Assembly (NCBI GenBank): GCA_964473255.1
Contig: CAYYOT010000011.1
Location: 1 to 64,000, forward strand
Length of the DNA: 64,000 nt
Direction: 5' to 3'
Source: Kuafuiihalomonas sp964473255
GTDB taxonomy: Bacteria; Myxococcota; Kuafuiibacteriia; Kuafuiibacteriales; Kuafuiibacteriaceae
Shown: positions 39,201 to 47,712 of the stretch, piece after piece
How positions within the stretch are numbered: position 1 is the first letter of the stretch
Layout: each line of letters begins with the position of its first letter
The notes under the pieces: model-generated
What the model was told of the DNA's origin: nothing
Seen by the model: only the letters and a program-made list of their open reading frames with translations
Database searches by the model: none
Made by a program: the position numbers and the translations under genes

Positions 39201-40849
39201 CACGAACACGTCACCTGCATGCTGAGCTGAAACTCGACACCATCGCCTTTCGAGCTCTTGCGGATGCGAGACTTCTTGATTTCGGCGAGGCAGGGGCTTT
39301 CGGCGTAAGAAGCCACGAGTTTGTCGACGGACTCGAAGCTATCGGCTTGCCCATCGACGCGGGCTCGCTCCGGTGTAACGTCGATGTCGGAGAAGGATAT
39401 CTTGAGGTCTTTGGGAACCCGATCTGAGATCTCCGAGGAGACCTCATACGCGCTGTGGCGAGGTAGTCGGAATGTCCCGAGATCGCTCGCCGGCGTTTTC
39501 ATCACTGAGATGGCTCTCGATGGCTCGCAGATCTCCTGGCCGACGACCTCTTTGGTGATCGTGCAGAAGGCAAGGTCGATCTGTGCCTCTCGCTGAACGA
39601 CGGAGCGGTACTGGGCAGCGATGCTCACCATGAGCAGCAAAAGAAGTACCAAGGCCGAAGCTCCGATGAAGGGAAGACGACGACGGAAGAACTCGAGCTG
39701 ACCGCTGAAGGCGAACTCGCCGACCCGGAGGTCGATCCGCGGGACTTGCGGCGCGCTGGCCGGCCGGAGCGCCAAGGCCAGGGCCAAAGAGAAGGCTCCC
39801 CGTCTCGGCCCCTCGACGTTGCGCTCCACCGCTTGCTCTACGGCTACGCCCTGGGCCACGGGCACGTTGAGCTGCTCGGCGAGATACGGAGCAAGGTTGC
39901 GGAGTTTGGAGCCTCCCCCCAGCAGATCGATGCGGCCGACGTGGACCCGACGCTCCTTGCGTATGACCTGGAGCGTGCGGCGCAGCTCTCGAACCAGCGG
40001 CTTGAGTCCATTCGCCACCTGCTCCGAAACCACCTGCGATTCGTCGTCGGGTGCCGGATGTCGCGAAGAAGCCACGAACCCATGGGTGTGCTTCAGCGCT
40101 TCGAGCTCTTCCGGGCTTGAGTCGAACGCTCGGCGCAAGGCCTCGGTGACGTCTCGCCCGCCGGCTCTCAAGACTCGAGCGTGAGCCACGCCCTCGTCGT
40201 TGCAAGCGCACACCAAGGTCCGCGCGTGGCCGATGTCGACGATCATGCGGGCCTCGGGCGGTCCGTCGGGCGTGGGCTGGATGAAGGTATGGGCGTCTTC
40301 CGCGGGCTCGACCGGTTGCTCCGCAGCCGACCCGTCGTCGGCTAGGTATGCGCTGTACAGGGCCGAGATCTGAAACGCGTCCACGAGCAAGTACTTGGGA
40401 TTCACGCCTCCTTCCTCGAGCAGACTCAGACGATCGGCCACGCGGGGCCGTAGAGCAGCCGCAGCAACCGAACGCGAACCGCCCAACGCCGTCTTGTGGA
40501 TGAGGCTGTGGTCGAAAACGGCGTCATCGATGTCGAAGGGCAAGACGTCGGCGAGCTCGCCGCCGATGGTCTGCTCCACCTTCTTGGGATCGGAAAAAGG
40601 CAGCTCGATCTGTCGCGTCGCGGCCTCGGAGCCAGGCAACGCCGCGATGCAAAGGTCGGTTTTGAGCTCCGGTGCGCTCATGAGCTCGGTCAGAGCTGCT
40701 ATCGTGCGCTCGCGTGTGGTCTCGACTTCTCCGGGTTCAATCCGGACCTCGCGGGCGGCGACGACCTTCAGATTTCGGAACGCCGCCTCCACGGTCACGC
40801 CTTTGACCGACCACGCTCCGATATCGATTCCGAGGATCCGCTGCGGCAT
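39200..40849 (-). CDS. gspL: Type II secretion system protein GspL (PilM-like cytoplasmic domain)
   Basis: A 549-residue protein, longer than the ~400 of Escherichia coli GspL. The N-terminal ~380 residues form an actin/PilM-like fold (RILGIDIGAWSVKGVTVE, MIVDIGHARTLVCACND, RIDLLGGGSKLRNLAPYLAE). A membrane helix lies at ~393-412 (PFIGASALVLLLLLMVSIAA), and a periplasmic ferredoxin-like domain follows. It recruits the GspE ATPase to the inner-membrane platform. The gene lies between gspK and gspM with one-base spacing or overlap. Confidence 0.88.
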   Translation of the reverse strand: MPQRILGIDIGAWSVKGVTVEAAFRNLKVVAAREVRIEPGEVETTRERTIAALTELMSAPELKTDLCIAALPGSEAATRQIELPFSDPKKVEQTIGGELADVLPFDIDDAVFDHSLIHKTALGGSRSVAAAALRPRVADRLSLLEEGGVNPKYLLVDAFQISALYSAYLADDGSAAEQPVEPAEDAHTFIQPTPDGPPEARMIVDIGHARTLVCACNDEGVAHARVLRAGGRDVTEALRRAFDSSPEELEALKHTHGFVASSRHPAPDDESQVVSEQVANGLKPLVRELRRTLQVIRKERRVHVGRIDLLGGGSKLRNLAPYLAEQLNVPVAQGVAVEQAVERNVEGPRRGAFSLALALALRPASAPQVPRIDLRVGEFAFSGQLEFFRRRLPFIGASALVLLLLLMVSIAAQYRSVVQREAQIDLAFCTITKEVVGQEICEPSRAISVMKTPASDLGTFRLPRHSAYEVSSEISDRVPKDLKISFSDIDVTPERARVDGQADSFESVDKLVASYAESPCLAEIKKSRIRKSSKGDGVEFQLSMQVTCS

Positions 40850-40850
40850 T

Positions 40851-42116
40851 TCAGTCCTCGCGCCAGTAGTAGATTTCGCCCGCCGCCCGGTTGTCGCGCC
40901 AGACGACGGTCATGGTCGAAGTCGCGTCGCCCACCTGGCCGACGGCAGTGATGCGAAAAACGCTGGCGACGTCTTCGAAGCGAAGCACTTTCCGCTGCAC
41001 GAGCTCGTTGAAGCGCGAATCGTTGATGGGGAAGCCCACCGACTTCATCAAGCTCAACATGATCTCAGGCTTCAACGATGCACCGGGCACCGCCATGAGA
41101 AGGGCTCGCTCCATTTCGAACTGCTGAAATCGTTCGACGTCCGCGGGCAGCCACGGCCTCGACAGGACCGACCGGATGACCGCTTGAACCATCCAAGGCT
41201 CGGCCGTCGTCATGTTGATGCCGGCCGTGCCTCCGCCCCAGACCGTGAGGTACTTGCCGAAGACCCGCATGAAGGCATCGTTCACGCCCGGTACCATCCG
41301 GAGCTCGGCCAGCGAGTTGAACATTCCGTTCTTCGGCTCGTACCGGGCTCCATACGGCAGATTACGGTACCGCGCTTCTTCGTCTCCGCCTCCCGCGGAG
41401 TCGTCGTTGGTCAGAATGCAGACCGTGTCCGTGAGGTTGTTGCCGTCCGCCCAATCGGTGATCGCCGAGATGATGTTTATGCGGTTGCGAACTGGGTCGC
41501 GGGAGTCACCCAGGTTTTCGAACAGGATGTCGTACTTCGGGTCGTCGAAGACCGCACCGAGCATCAGGTGCATCAGGTTCTGACAGCCTACGCCGAATGA
41601 CGTGCTGTTGATGTCGATCTTCCGGTTCTCGTCGACCACCTCCTCGATCCAGAACGACCCGTGAAAATCGCCGAATGGCTCCTTGAGGCCGAACGGGTCG
41701 TCGTCCTCGTCGAGGGCGAGCTTCTCGAGCTCCTCGAGCTTCTCCTCCTCGGAAAAGATCCCCTTGAGGGTGTCGGCCGAGACGAGGATTCCCGAAAGCT
41801 CGAACAGGGGGATGGGAAGGAACTGGGCGAGGGCCTGCTTGACCTGGCTCTGAAAGCGCAACACGAAGAGCTCGATCTCGATCGCGCTTCGAGCGTGAAA
41901 ATGAGCCTGTAGCTGGTCCCGCGCGTTGGCGGCTGCCTTCAGGTTCACCTGCGCCGAGTTCTCGAGGTCGGCAGCGATCGCTCCCATGATGGTCGTGATG
42001 ACCAAGACCATGACCAAGGCAACGCCGCGCCGCTCCCGACCGCCGCGGCGTCGCCGGGTCGGGAGCGCCTTGCGGCGTTCCGCAGTAGGGACGAAGAGAC
42101 CACCTCCGCCGACCAT
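40851..42116 (-). CDS. gspK: Minor pseudopilin GspK
   Basis: A 421-residue large minor pseudopilin that caps the pseudopilus tip. The prepilin-peptidase site is RERRG/VALVMVL; as usual for GspK, position five of the mature protein is not Glu. A membrane helix follows, then a large globular domain of ~270 residues with an acidic loop rich in Asp and Glu. ATG 42116 overlaps the gspJ stop (TGATG). Confidence 0.9.
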   Translation of the reverse strand: MVGGGGLFVPTAERRKALPTRRRRGGRERRGVALVMVLVITTIMGAIAADLENSAQVNLKAAANARDQLQAHFHARSAIEIELFVLRFQSQVKQALAQFLPIPLFELSGILVSADTLKGIFSEEEKLEELEKLALDEDDDPFGLKEPFGDFHGSFWIEEVVDENRKIDINSTSFGVGCQNLMHLMLGAVFDDPKYDILFENLGDSRDPVRNRINIISAITDWADGNNLTDTVCILTNDDSAGGGDEEARYRNLPYGARYEPKNGMFNSLAELRMVPGVNDAFMRVFGKYLTVWGGGTAGINMTTAEPWMVQAVIRSVLSRPWLPADVERFQQFEMERALLMAVPGASLKPEIMLSLMKSVGFPINDSRFNELVQRKVLRFEDVASVFRITAVGQVGDATSTMTVVWRDNRAAGEIYYWRED

Positions 42117-42796
42117 CAAATCGTCCCCATTTCTGCCGTCATGTTGATCCGCGTCTTCGTCACGAAGGTCAGCTCTTCACCATCGGACGCCTCGAGAACC
42201 AGCGTGATCTCGACGATGCTCGGTAAGCGGCCGGCCTGGTCTGAACGCTCGGTGTCCCAGTCGTCCATCCAGTCCTGCTGCCGTTCGTCGTAGAACCGCA
42301 TCGTGAACTTCTTGATGTTCTCGGCGAGAATATACGTTCGGCCGCCCTCATCCGGCCTCCGGTCGATCCTGGGATCCTCCCTCCGCATGAGGTTCGTCTG
42401 GCCTTTGATGTCGGGATCGGGCGCGCTGAAATAACTGATCTCACACTGGTCCGACTCCTTGGCGTCCGCTCGGAGGATGTCGTGAGCAAACGAGGTGAAG
42501 TGGACCTCGTAGTAAGTGGAGCTTTGGTCGGCCTGAAAGACGGTTTGCACCACGCGTTCCTGTCCGCGATGGCGTCGATTGTTCGTGAGGAACGCCATCG
42601 AGACTTCTCGAGCAATGCGATTCAAGGCAACCCGTGCCTCGTGATACCGGCCGTCGATGGCGGTCACGGTCTCGTACGCGTCGAAGCTTCGCGCGATACC
42701 CCCCCACGTCAAGGTCGCCATGATGGCGAGAACCGAGAGCGCGAGCGCGATCTCCATGAGCGTCAGGCCCCGGCGGGTGACGTGGGGCCCTCTCAT
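42116..42796 (-). CDS. gspJ: Minor pseudopilin GspJ
   Basis: A 226-residue minor pseudopilin with cleavage site TRRG/LTLMEIALAL (Glu at mature position five), one membrane helix and a beta-rich head. Start ATG 42796 is chosen because it puts the short leader right before the cleavage site; longer forms are antisense-like. The ATG overlaps the gspI stop (4 bp). It forms the tip complex with GspI and GspK. Confidence 0.9.
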   Translation of the reverse strand: MRGPHVTRRGLTLMEIALALSVLAIMATLTWGGIARSFDAYETVTAIDGRYHEARVALNRIAREVSMAFLTNNRRHRGQERVVQTVFQADQSSTYYEVHFTSFAHDILRADAKESDQCEISYFSAPDPDIKGQTNLMRREDPRIDRRPDEGGRTYILAENIKKFTMRFYDERQQDWMDDWDTERSDQAGRLPSIVEITLVLEASDGEELTFVTKTRINMTAEMGTI

Positions 42797-43512
42797 GGTC
42801 CGCCTCCCGTGGGGTTGAGGTTCGGGACCGCGGCCGGGTTCGGAATCCCCCCCGGCAGCGTCGGAGGAATCGCGCCGCTGGTCTGAGGGGTACGAACCGT
42901 TCCGTCGATGCCGGTAGGAGCGCTGATCCGCCCCGTCGTCGTCACGTACTGAACGAAGCGAACCGTCTCGGGGTAGTCTTCGGGGCCCCAAGTGATGTCG
43001 AGGACGATCTCTCGAATCGAATTCCCGAGCGTCTCGCTGACTTGTCGAAAAATGAACTCGATCGATTCACCACCAAGAAGGGCGCGAACCTGGTCGGCGG
43101 GGACTTCCTGACCCTCGGGATCGTCGCCCTCGAGGCCGCCGGTCGCGCCAAAGAACGCCTGCATCTGATCGGGCAACGACTCGGCCGAGATCTCTCCCCC
43201 GAAGAACTCCCGAACGAGCTTCGAGACGTCGACGTCAACCGGCCGCACGACGGCCTCCCAGGAGACCGAGTCATATCCCTCTTCGGAAAAATCGCCCTTG
43301 AGCTTGCGATCCGACTCACTGAATCCGTCTTTCTGAAGCTCGATCTCGATGTCGAGCATCTTGGAGCGGCCCAGCAGCGTCGCGATGGTCAGACCGCGGG
43401 CGTAATTCGAGGAAGCGAAGCTATTGGCATTGATACCCGCGATCGCCGTCAAGGCGAGGGCCAGAATCGACAATGAGATCATGACTTCCAGGAGCGTGAA
43501 TCCTCGGCGCAT
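42793..43512 (-). CDS. gspI: Minor pseudopilin GspI
   Basis: A 239-residue minor pseudopilin, longer than the ~125 common in enterobacteria. The leader is minimal: MRRG/FTLLEVMISLSILAL. The central region has an acidic insertion (residues ~100-150). The C-terminal ~40 residues are rich in Pro, Gly and Thr (PPTLPGGIPNPAAVPNLNPT), an unusual tail for GspI. Start ATG 43512 overlaps the gspH stop by one base. It nucleates the pseudopilus tip with GspJ and GspK. Confidence 0.88.
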   Translation of the reverse strand: MRRGFTLLEVMISLSILALALTAIAGINANSFASSNYARGLTIATLLGRSKMLDIEIELQKDGFSESDRKLKGDFSEEGYDSVSWEAVVRPVDVDVSKLVREFFGGEISAESLPDQMQAFFGATGGLEGDDPEGQEVPADQVRALLGGESIEFIFRQVSETLGNSIREIVLDITWGPEDYPETVRFVQYVTTTGRISAPTGIDGTVRTPQTSGAIPPTLPGGIPNPAAVPNLNPTGGGP

Positions 43513-44225
43513 CACAGGTCTCCTTCGTCGAATCCGTCGACTTCCTCGACGTCGGGAGCTTCGAACTCTTCGTGCTTCGTTCGCACGCGGCCCGTGAGCG
43601 GCATGACTTCCAGGACCACGACGTCCTCTTCGGCATCTGCGAGTTCGATCAGTGCCGGTTCGGTCCAGCCACCGCGGAAGAAGTGGAGAAACGCGATTCC
43701 TTTGGTGAAGGGTTTCTCTTGGTGCCCGGTCCATACCCGCCGAAAACGAACGTTTCCGGGGAGTTTACGGATGCCGTCACCGTCGGGCTGAAAGCTCGCG
43801 GCACGACCACCCTCCAGAGCCTGCCGCACCTCGACGTCCGTGTCCTCGTCGATTCCGAGATCGATCTCCAGGTCTTCTTCGTCCCCGTAGACAAGCTTCC
43901 CGTCTTCATCCTTTGATGCGCCAGCTTCACCCTCTCGAAGCTGCTGCGAGAGCGAGAAAGGATCCTGGGTGAACTCCATCCACCAGGTGCCTTCGTCCAG
44001 GTCCATCCCGATTCGTTGAACTCGATTCAGCATGATGGCGCGGTCGTAGTTGTACTTGACTGCTCCCGTGAGCTCGACCGCTGCCGAACGGAGTTTCGCA
44101 TCCGTCAATGAGCTGATCGCCACGACGCTCATCGACATCACCAGGGCGGCCACCGCCAGCCCGATGGTGATCTCGATGAGAGTCAGGCCCCGCCGTCCGG
44201 CCGGGCTGGCGACCAATGAGCGCAC
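43512..44225 (-). CDS. gspH: Minor pseudopilin GspH
   Basis: A 237-residue protein starting at GTG 44225. The cleavage site is AGRRG/LTLIEITIGLAV, with Glu at mature position five. The globular domain carries a strongly acidic stretch (DEEDLEIDLGIDEDTDVEV) and an acidic C terminus, so calcium binding or charge contacts are possible. It lies four bases after gspG. GspH links the major pseudopilin shaft to the tip complex. Confidence 0.88.
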   Translation of the reverse strand: MRSLVASPAGRRGLTLIEITIGLAVAALVMSMSVVAISSLTDAKLRSAAVELTGAVKYNYDRAIMLNRVQRIGMDLDEGTWWMEFTQDPFSLSQQLREGEAGASKDEDGKLVYGDEEDLEIDLGIDEDTDVEVRQALEGGRAASFQPDGDGIRKLPGNVRFRRVWTGHQEKPFTKGIAFLHFFRGGWTEPALIELADAEEDVVVLEVMPLTGRVRTKHEEFEAPDVEEVDGFDEGDL

Positions 44226-44229
44226 TGCT

Positions 44230-44658
44230 TCAGTTCCAGTTACCGATGTCGTCTTCGGTATCCGCCACGCCGTCTGGGCCTTTCGACGATACGTCGAACT
44301 TGCTCGGGTTCCGCGTTCCCGGAGATATGAAGAGATACTCGTTTCCGAACGGGTCCTTGGGCACGGCTTCCAGCAGAGGCTTCTTGCCGCCCGGCGGCGA
44401 CGCGAGTGCGTTCAAACCTTCGGCGGTGCTCGGATACTTGTTGAACTTCACCTTGTAGAGCTCCAGCGCGTCAGAGATGTTCTTCAACTGCACTCGGGCG
44501 GTGTCGATCTTCGCATCCTCGAGCTGATTGGCCACGGTGATGCCGACGATGCCGGCAATGAGGCCGAGGATCGTCACCACCACCAAGATCTCGATGAGCG
44601 TCAGGCCGCGTCGACTCTTCCGGCCGCGGTATCGGGGTTGGGGTTGTAAGGGCTGCAT
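44230..44658 (-). CDS. gspG: Major pseudopilin GspG
   Basis: A 142-residue major subunit of the T2SS pseudopilus. After a basic leader comes SRRG/LTLIEILVVVTILGL. The C-terminal calcium-site region (GPDGVADTEDDIGNW) is characteristic. Assembly of this protein is thought to push substrates through the secretin. The start is fixed at ATG 44658 by GGAGG five bases upstream; an in-frame ATG at 44670 overlaps that ribosome-binding site. Confidence 0.94.
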   Translation of the reverse strand: MQPLQPQPRYRGRKSRRGLTLIEILVVVTILGLIAGIVGITVANQLEDAKIDTARVQLKNISDALELYKVKFNKYPSTAEGLNALASPPGGKKPLLEAVPKDPFGNEYLFISPGTRNPSKFDVSSKGPDGVADTEDDIGNWN

Positions 44659-44663
44659 GGGTT

Positions 44664-44668
44664 CCTCC
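44664..44668 (-). promoter_or_regulatory. Ribosome-binding site that decides the gspG start
   Basis: GGAGG on the minus strand, five bases before ATG 44658. It is by eye the strongest such site in the gsp run, which fits the high demand for the major pseudopilin. Its presence argues against initiation at the overlapping ATG 44670. Confidence 0.6.
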
Positions 44669-44674
44669 ATAGGT

Positions 44675-45931
44675 TCATCCAACGTGTTGAGATAGCTGTA
44701 GGATCGGCAAGAGTACCGAGAAGACGATGAATGCGACGGCCACACCCATGCCGACGATCATGATCGGTTCGATGAGCGTGGTCAGTTTGTCGACTCGCTG
44801 GTCGACTTGGAAATCGTAGTTGTCGGCGACGTGCTCCAGCATGCCTTCGAGCTGGCCTGATGCTTCCCCGGTCGCGATCATGTGGACAACGATCGGGGGA
44901 AACTCTCCGGAGCGCTTCAAGGGGGTGGCGATCGACTCACCCTCTCGAATCGCGTCGTGGGCCTCGGAAACCACCGCCGCCAGCACTTCGTTCGCAAGAA
45001 CGTCTTTCGTGATGTGGAGAGCCTGCAGAACCGGCACGCCGGAGCGGAGTAGCGTCGCGAGCGTTCGGGAGAAGCGAGAAATCGCGACCAAGCGTACGAC
45101 GGGTCCGAAGATCGGGGCCCGAAGACTGACCGCGTCCCAGACGGGTCGACCCTTCGGAGACTTCTTCCAGCGCAGAAACAGCCAGATGCCCAAAGCCACC
45201 AGCGGGAATATGATGAAGTAATACCCCTTCAGCAGGTCGGCCGTGAAGATCAGCAGTTTTGTTTGGATCGGCAAGTCGGCTTCGACCTGTTCGAAAATCT
45301 TGGTGATCCGTGGAATGACCACGATGAACAAGATCACCATGATGAGGGCGCCGACGCCGATCATGATGAGGGGATAGAGCATTGCGCCCTGGATCTTGGC
45401 CTGGAGTCGAGCCTGACCTTCCGTGAAGTCGGCGAGTCGGTTGAGCACCTGGTCGAGGGCGCCCGAAGCTTCGCCTGCGCGAACCATGCTCACGTACAGG
45501 TGGTCGAAAATGTCGGGATGTTTGGCCATGGAGTCGGCCAAAGACGATCCTTCGTTCACCTCGGACTTGATCTTGCCAAAGGCGCGCTTGAGCTTCTCCG
45601 AGTCGACCTGGTCTACGATCGCGGCCAGCGCCTGGATGAGCGTGATGCCCGAGCGGAGAAGCGTAGCGAGCTGGCGAGTCACCAGCGCGATGTCGGAGAC
45701 GCTGATCGTGTCGAAGTACTTCGACAAATCGATCTGGACTTGGGTCGACTTGGAGTCCCGTTGCTTGCCTCCAACCTTTGCTTGGCCAGCGCTCGCATCC
45801 TCACGATGCTCGATGATGCGGACGCCTTGTCGCTTGAGCTGCGTACGCAGCATGCGCGGCGACTCGGCGTCGAGCATGCCCTTGACTTCACGACCGGCCT
45901 CGTTGAGGCCCTTGTAGGCGTACACCGGCAT
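44675..45931 (-). CDS. gspF: Type II secretion system inner-membrane platform protein GspF
   Basis: A 418-residue polytopic protein with two repeated cytoplasmic T2SSF helical domains and three membrane segments (near ~185-210, ~235-255 and ~390-415). It begins MPVYAYKGLNEAGREVKGML, the usual GspF opening. It couples the GspE motor to pseudopilin assembly. The gene lies 11 bp after gspE. Confidence 0.93.
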   Translation of the reverse strand: MPVYAYKGLNEAGREVKGMLDAESPRMLRTQLKRQGVRIIEHREDASAGQAKVGGKQRDSKSTQVQIDLSKYFDTISVSDIALVTRQLATLLRSGITLIQALAAIVDQVDSEKLKRAFGKIKSEVNEGSSLADSMAKHPDIFDHLYVSMVRAGEASGALDQVLNRLADFTEGQARLQAKIQGAMLYPLIMIGVGALIMVILFIVVIPRITKIFEQVEADLPIQTKLLIFTADLLKGYYFIIFPLVALGIWLFLRWKKSPKGRPVWDAVSLRAPIFGPVVRLVAISRFSRTLATLLRSGVPVLQALHITKDVLANEVLAAVVSEAHDAIREGESIATPLKRSGEFPPIVVHMIATGEASGQLEGMLEHVADNYDFQVDQRVDKLTTLIEPIMIVGMGVAVAFIVFSVLLPILQLSQHVG

Positions 45932-45942
45932 CGTTCAGCGAC

Positions 45943-47712
45943 CTACTCGACGACGACTTCCTCGTCCTTGGCAACGCGCAGGACTTCCTCCGGCGTGGTC
46001 CCGCCATTGAGAGCCTTGCGCGCACCGTCCCCCAGGAGCGTCGACATGCCGTGGCCGACGGCATACTTCCGGATGGTGCCGGCATCGACGTTTTGAAGAA
46101 TGAGCCGACGTACCTCGTCGTCGATGACCAGCATCTCGTAGATTCCGGAGCGGCCACGAAAACCGGTCTCCAGGCAAAGCGGACACCCGACCTCCTTGAA
46201 GAAGCGGTGGCTCTCGTTGGGGCGTAGACCGAGCTCCTTGAACTGGTCGGCGCTCGGCTCGTAAGGTTCCTTGCAGTTGTCGCACAGGTTTCGGACCAGG
46301 CGCTGGGCCAGGACACCGATGAGCGTCGAAGAAACCAAGAACGGTTCGACTCCCATCTCCACCAGTCGAGTGACCGCGCCGGGGGCATCGTTCGTATGGA
46401 CGGTTGACAGCACCAGGTGGCCCGTCAGGGAGGCTTGGATGGCGATCTCCGCCGTTTCTCGGTCACGGATCTCACCCACCATGATCACGTCGGGATCTTG
46501 GCGAAGAAATGCTCGCAGTCCGCTGGCGAAGGTGAGTTCGATCTTGGAGGCCACCTGCATCTGACCGATTCCCGGTAGCTGGTACTCGACCGGATCTTCG
46601 ACAGTCAGGATGTTGATGTCCGGCGAGTTGATCCGGGACAGAGCCGCATACAGGGTCGTCGTCTTACCGGAACCCGTCGGGCCCGATACCAGAAGAATCC
46701 CGTGCGGTCGGGTGATGAGGCCGGTGAACTCTGAATAGGTCTTTTCGGCGAAGCCCAGGTCGTCGAGGGAAAGACGGGCACCCGAGCGATCGAGGATTCG
46801 CATGACGACTCGCTCGCCATGGGCGGTGGGGATCGTGCTCACACGCACGTCGATGTCTTTGCCGGCGATCTTTCGGCGAATGCGTCCGTCCTGGGGCAGA
46901 CGCTTCTCTGCGATGTTCAGTCCGGACATGATCTTCACGCGAGCGATCACCGGGGACTGGGCGTGTTTGGGGGCTTCGACCTTCTTGTAGAGAATCCCGT
47001 CGATCCGGTTTCGGACGACGACCGACCGCTCGAAGCACTCGATGTGGATATCGGAAGCGCGGCTCTTGACGGCGTCACGCAGGAGCGCGTTCACGAAACG
47101 AATGATCGGAGCATCGTCGCCGCTCGCTTCATCGATGAGGTCGATGGCGTCGATGTCATCCTCTTCCGACTCCTCCTCCGTCTGCAGGCGCTGCACGGCT
47201 TCGTGGGCCAGGCCCGTCGCGCGGTCGTACACGCGGTTGATCGCCGCGGTGATCTCTTCGGACTGGGCGAGGATGGGGACGATTCGTGACTCCAAGAGAA
47301 GCCCGACGTCGTCGACCGCGTCGGCATCGAGCGGGTCCGCCATGCAGACGACGACCGCGTCTTCGTCTCGGCGCAGCGGCAAGATGGTGTGAAGCTTGGC
47401 GAACGAGATGGGAACCTGCTGGACGATGTCGTCGGGGATGTCGTCGATGTCGATCGCCTCGATGTGCGGCATGTCGAACTGAGCGCCGAGGACTTGCGAG
47501 ACCTGCAGATCGGTCAACTTGCCCGACTCCCGCAAGAGCTCCCCGATCCGGACACCCTCGTCCTCACTTTGGCGCTCGAGAGCATCGGTGACCTCGTCCG
47601 GGCCGACCAAGCCCAGTGAGATGGCAATCTCACCAAACAGTCGTCCCTCGAGGCGCCCTCCTCGCCGCATGTCGACTGGAGCTTGCTCCAGTCCCGTCAG
47701 GCTTTCGGTCAT
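45943..47712 (-). CDS. gspE: Type II secretion system assembly ATPase GspE
   Basis: A 589-residue cytoplasmic hexameric ATPase. N1/N2 MshEN-type domain (~20-150); Walker A GPTGSGKTTT; Asp box and Walker B region DPDVIMVGEIRD; His box STVHTNDA. The four-Cys zinc module is CDNC about 34 residues before CPLC, diagnostic of GspE/PilB-type motors. The ATG overlaps the gspD stop by four bases. Powers pseudopilus assembly through GspL and GspF. Confidence 0.95.
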   Translation of the reverse strand: MTESLTGLEQAPVDMRRGGRLEGRLFGEIAISLGLVGPDEVTDALERQSEDEGVRIGELLRESGKLTDLQVSQVLGAQFDMPHIEAIDIDDIPDDIVQQVPISFAKLHTILPLRRDEDAVVVCMADPLDADAVDDVGLLLESRIVPILAQSEEITAAINRVYDRATGLAHEAVQRLQTEEESEEDDIDAIDLIDEASGDDAPIIRFVNALLRDAVKSRASDIHIECFERSVVVRNRIDGILYKKVEAPKHAQSPVIARVKIMSGLNIAEKRLPQDGRIRRKIAGKDIDVRVSTIPTAHGERVVMRILDRSGARLSLDDLGFAEKTYSEFTGLITRPHGILLVSGPTGSGKTTTLYAALSRINSPDINILTVEDPVEYQLPGIGQMQVASKIELTFASGLRAFLRQDPDVIMVGEIRDRETAEIAIQASLTGHLVLSTVHTNDAPGAVTRLVEMGVEPFLVSSTLIGVLAQRLVRNLCDNCKEPYEPSADQFKELGLRPNESHRFFKEVGCPLCLETGFRGRSGIYEMLVIDDEVRRLILQNVDAGTIRKYAVGHGMSTLLGDGARKALNGGTTPEEVLRVAKDEEVVVE

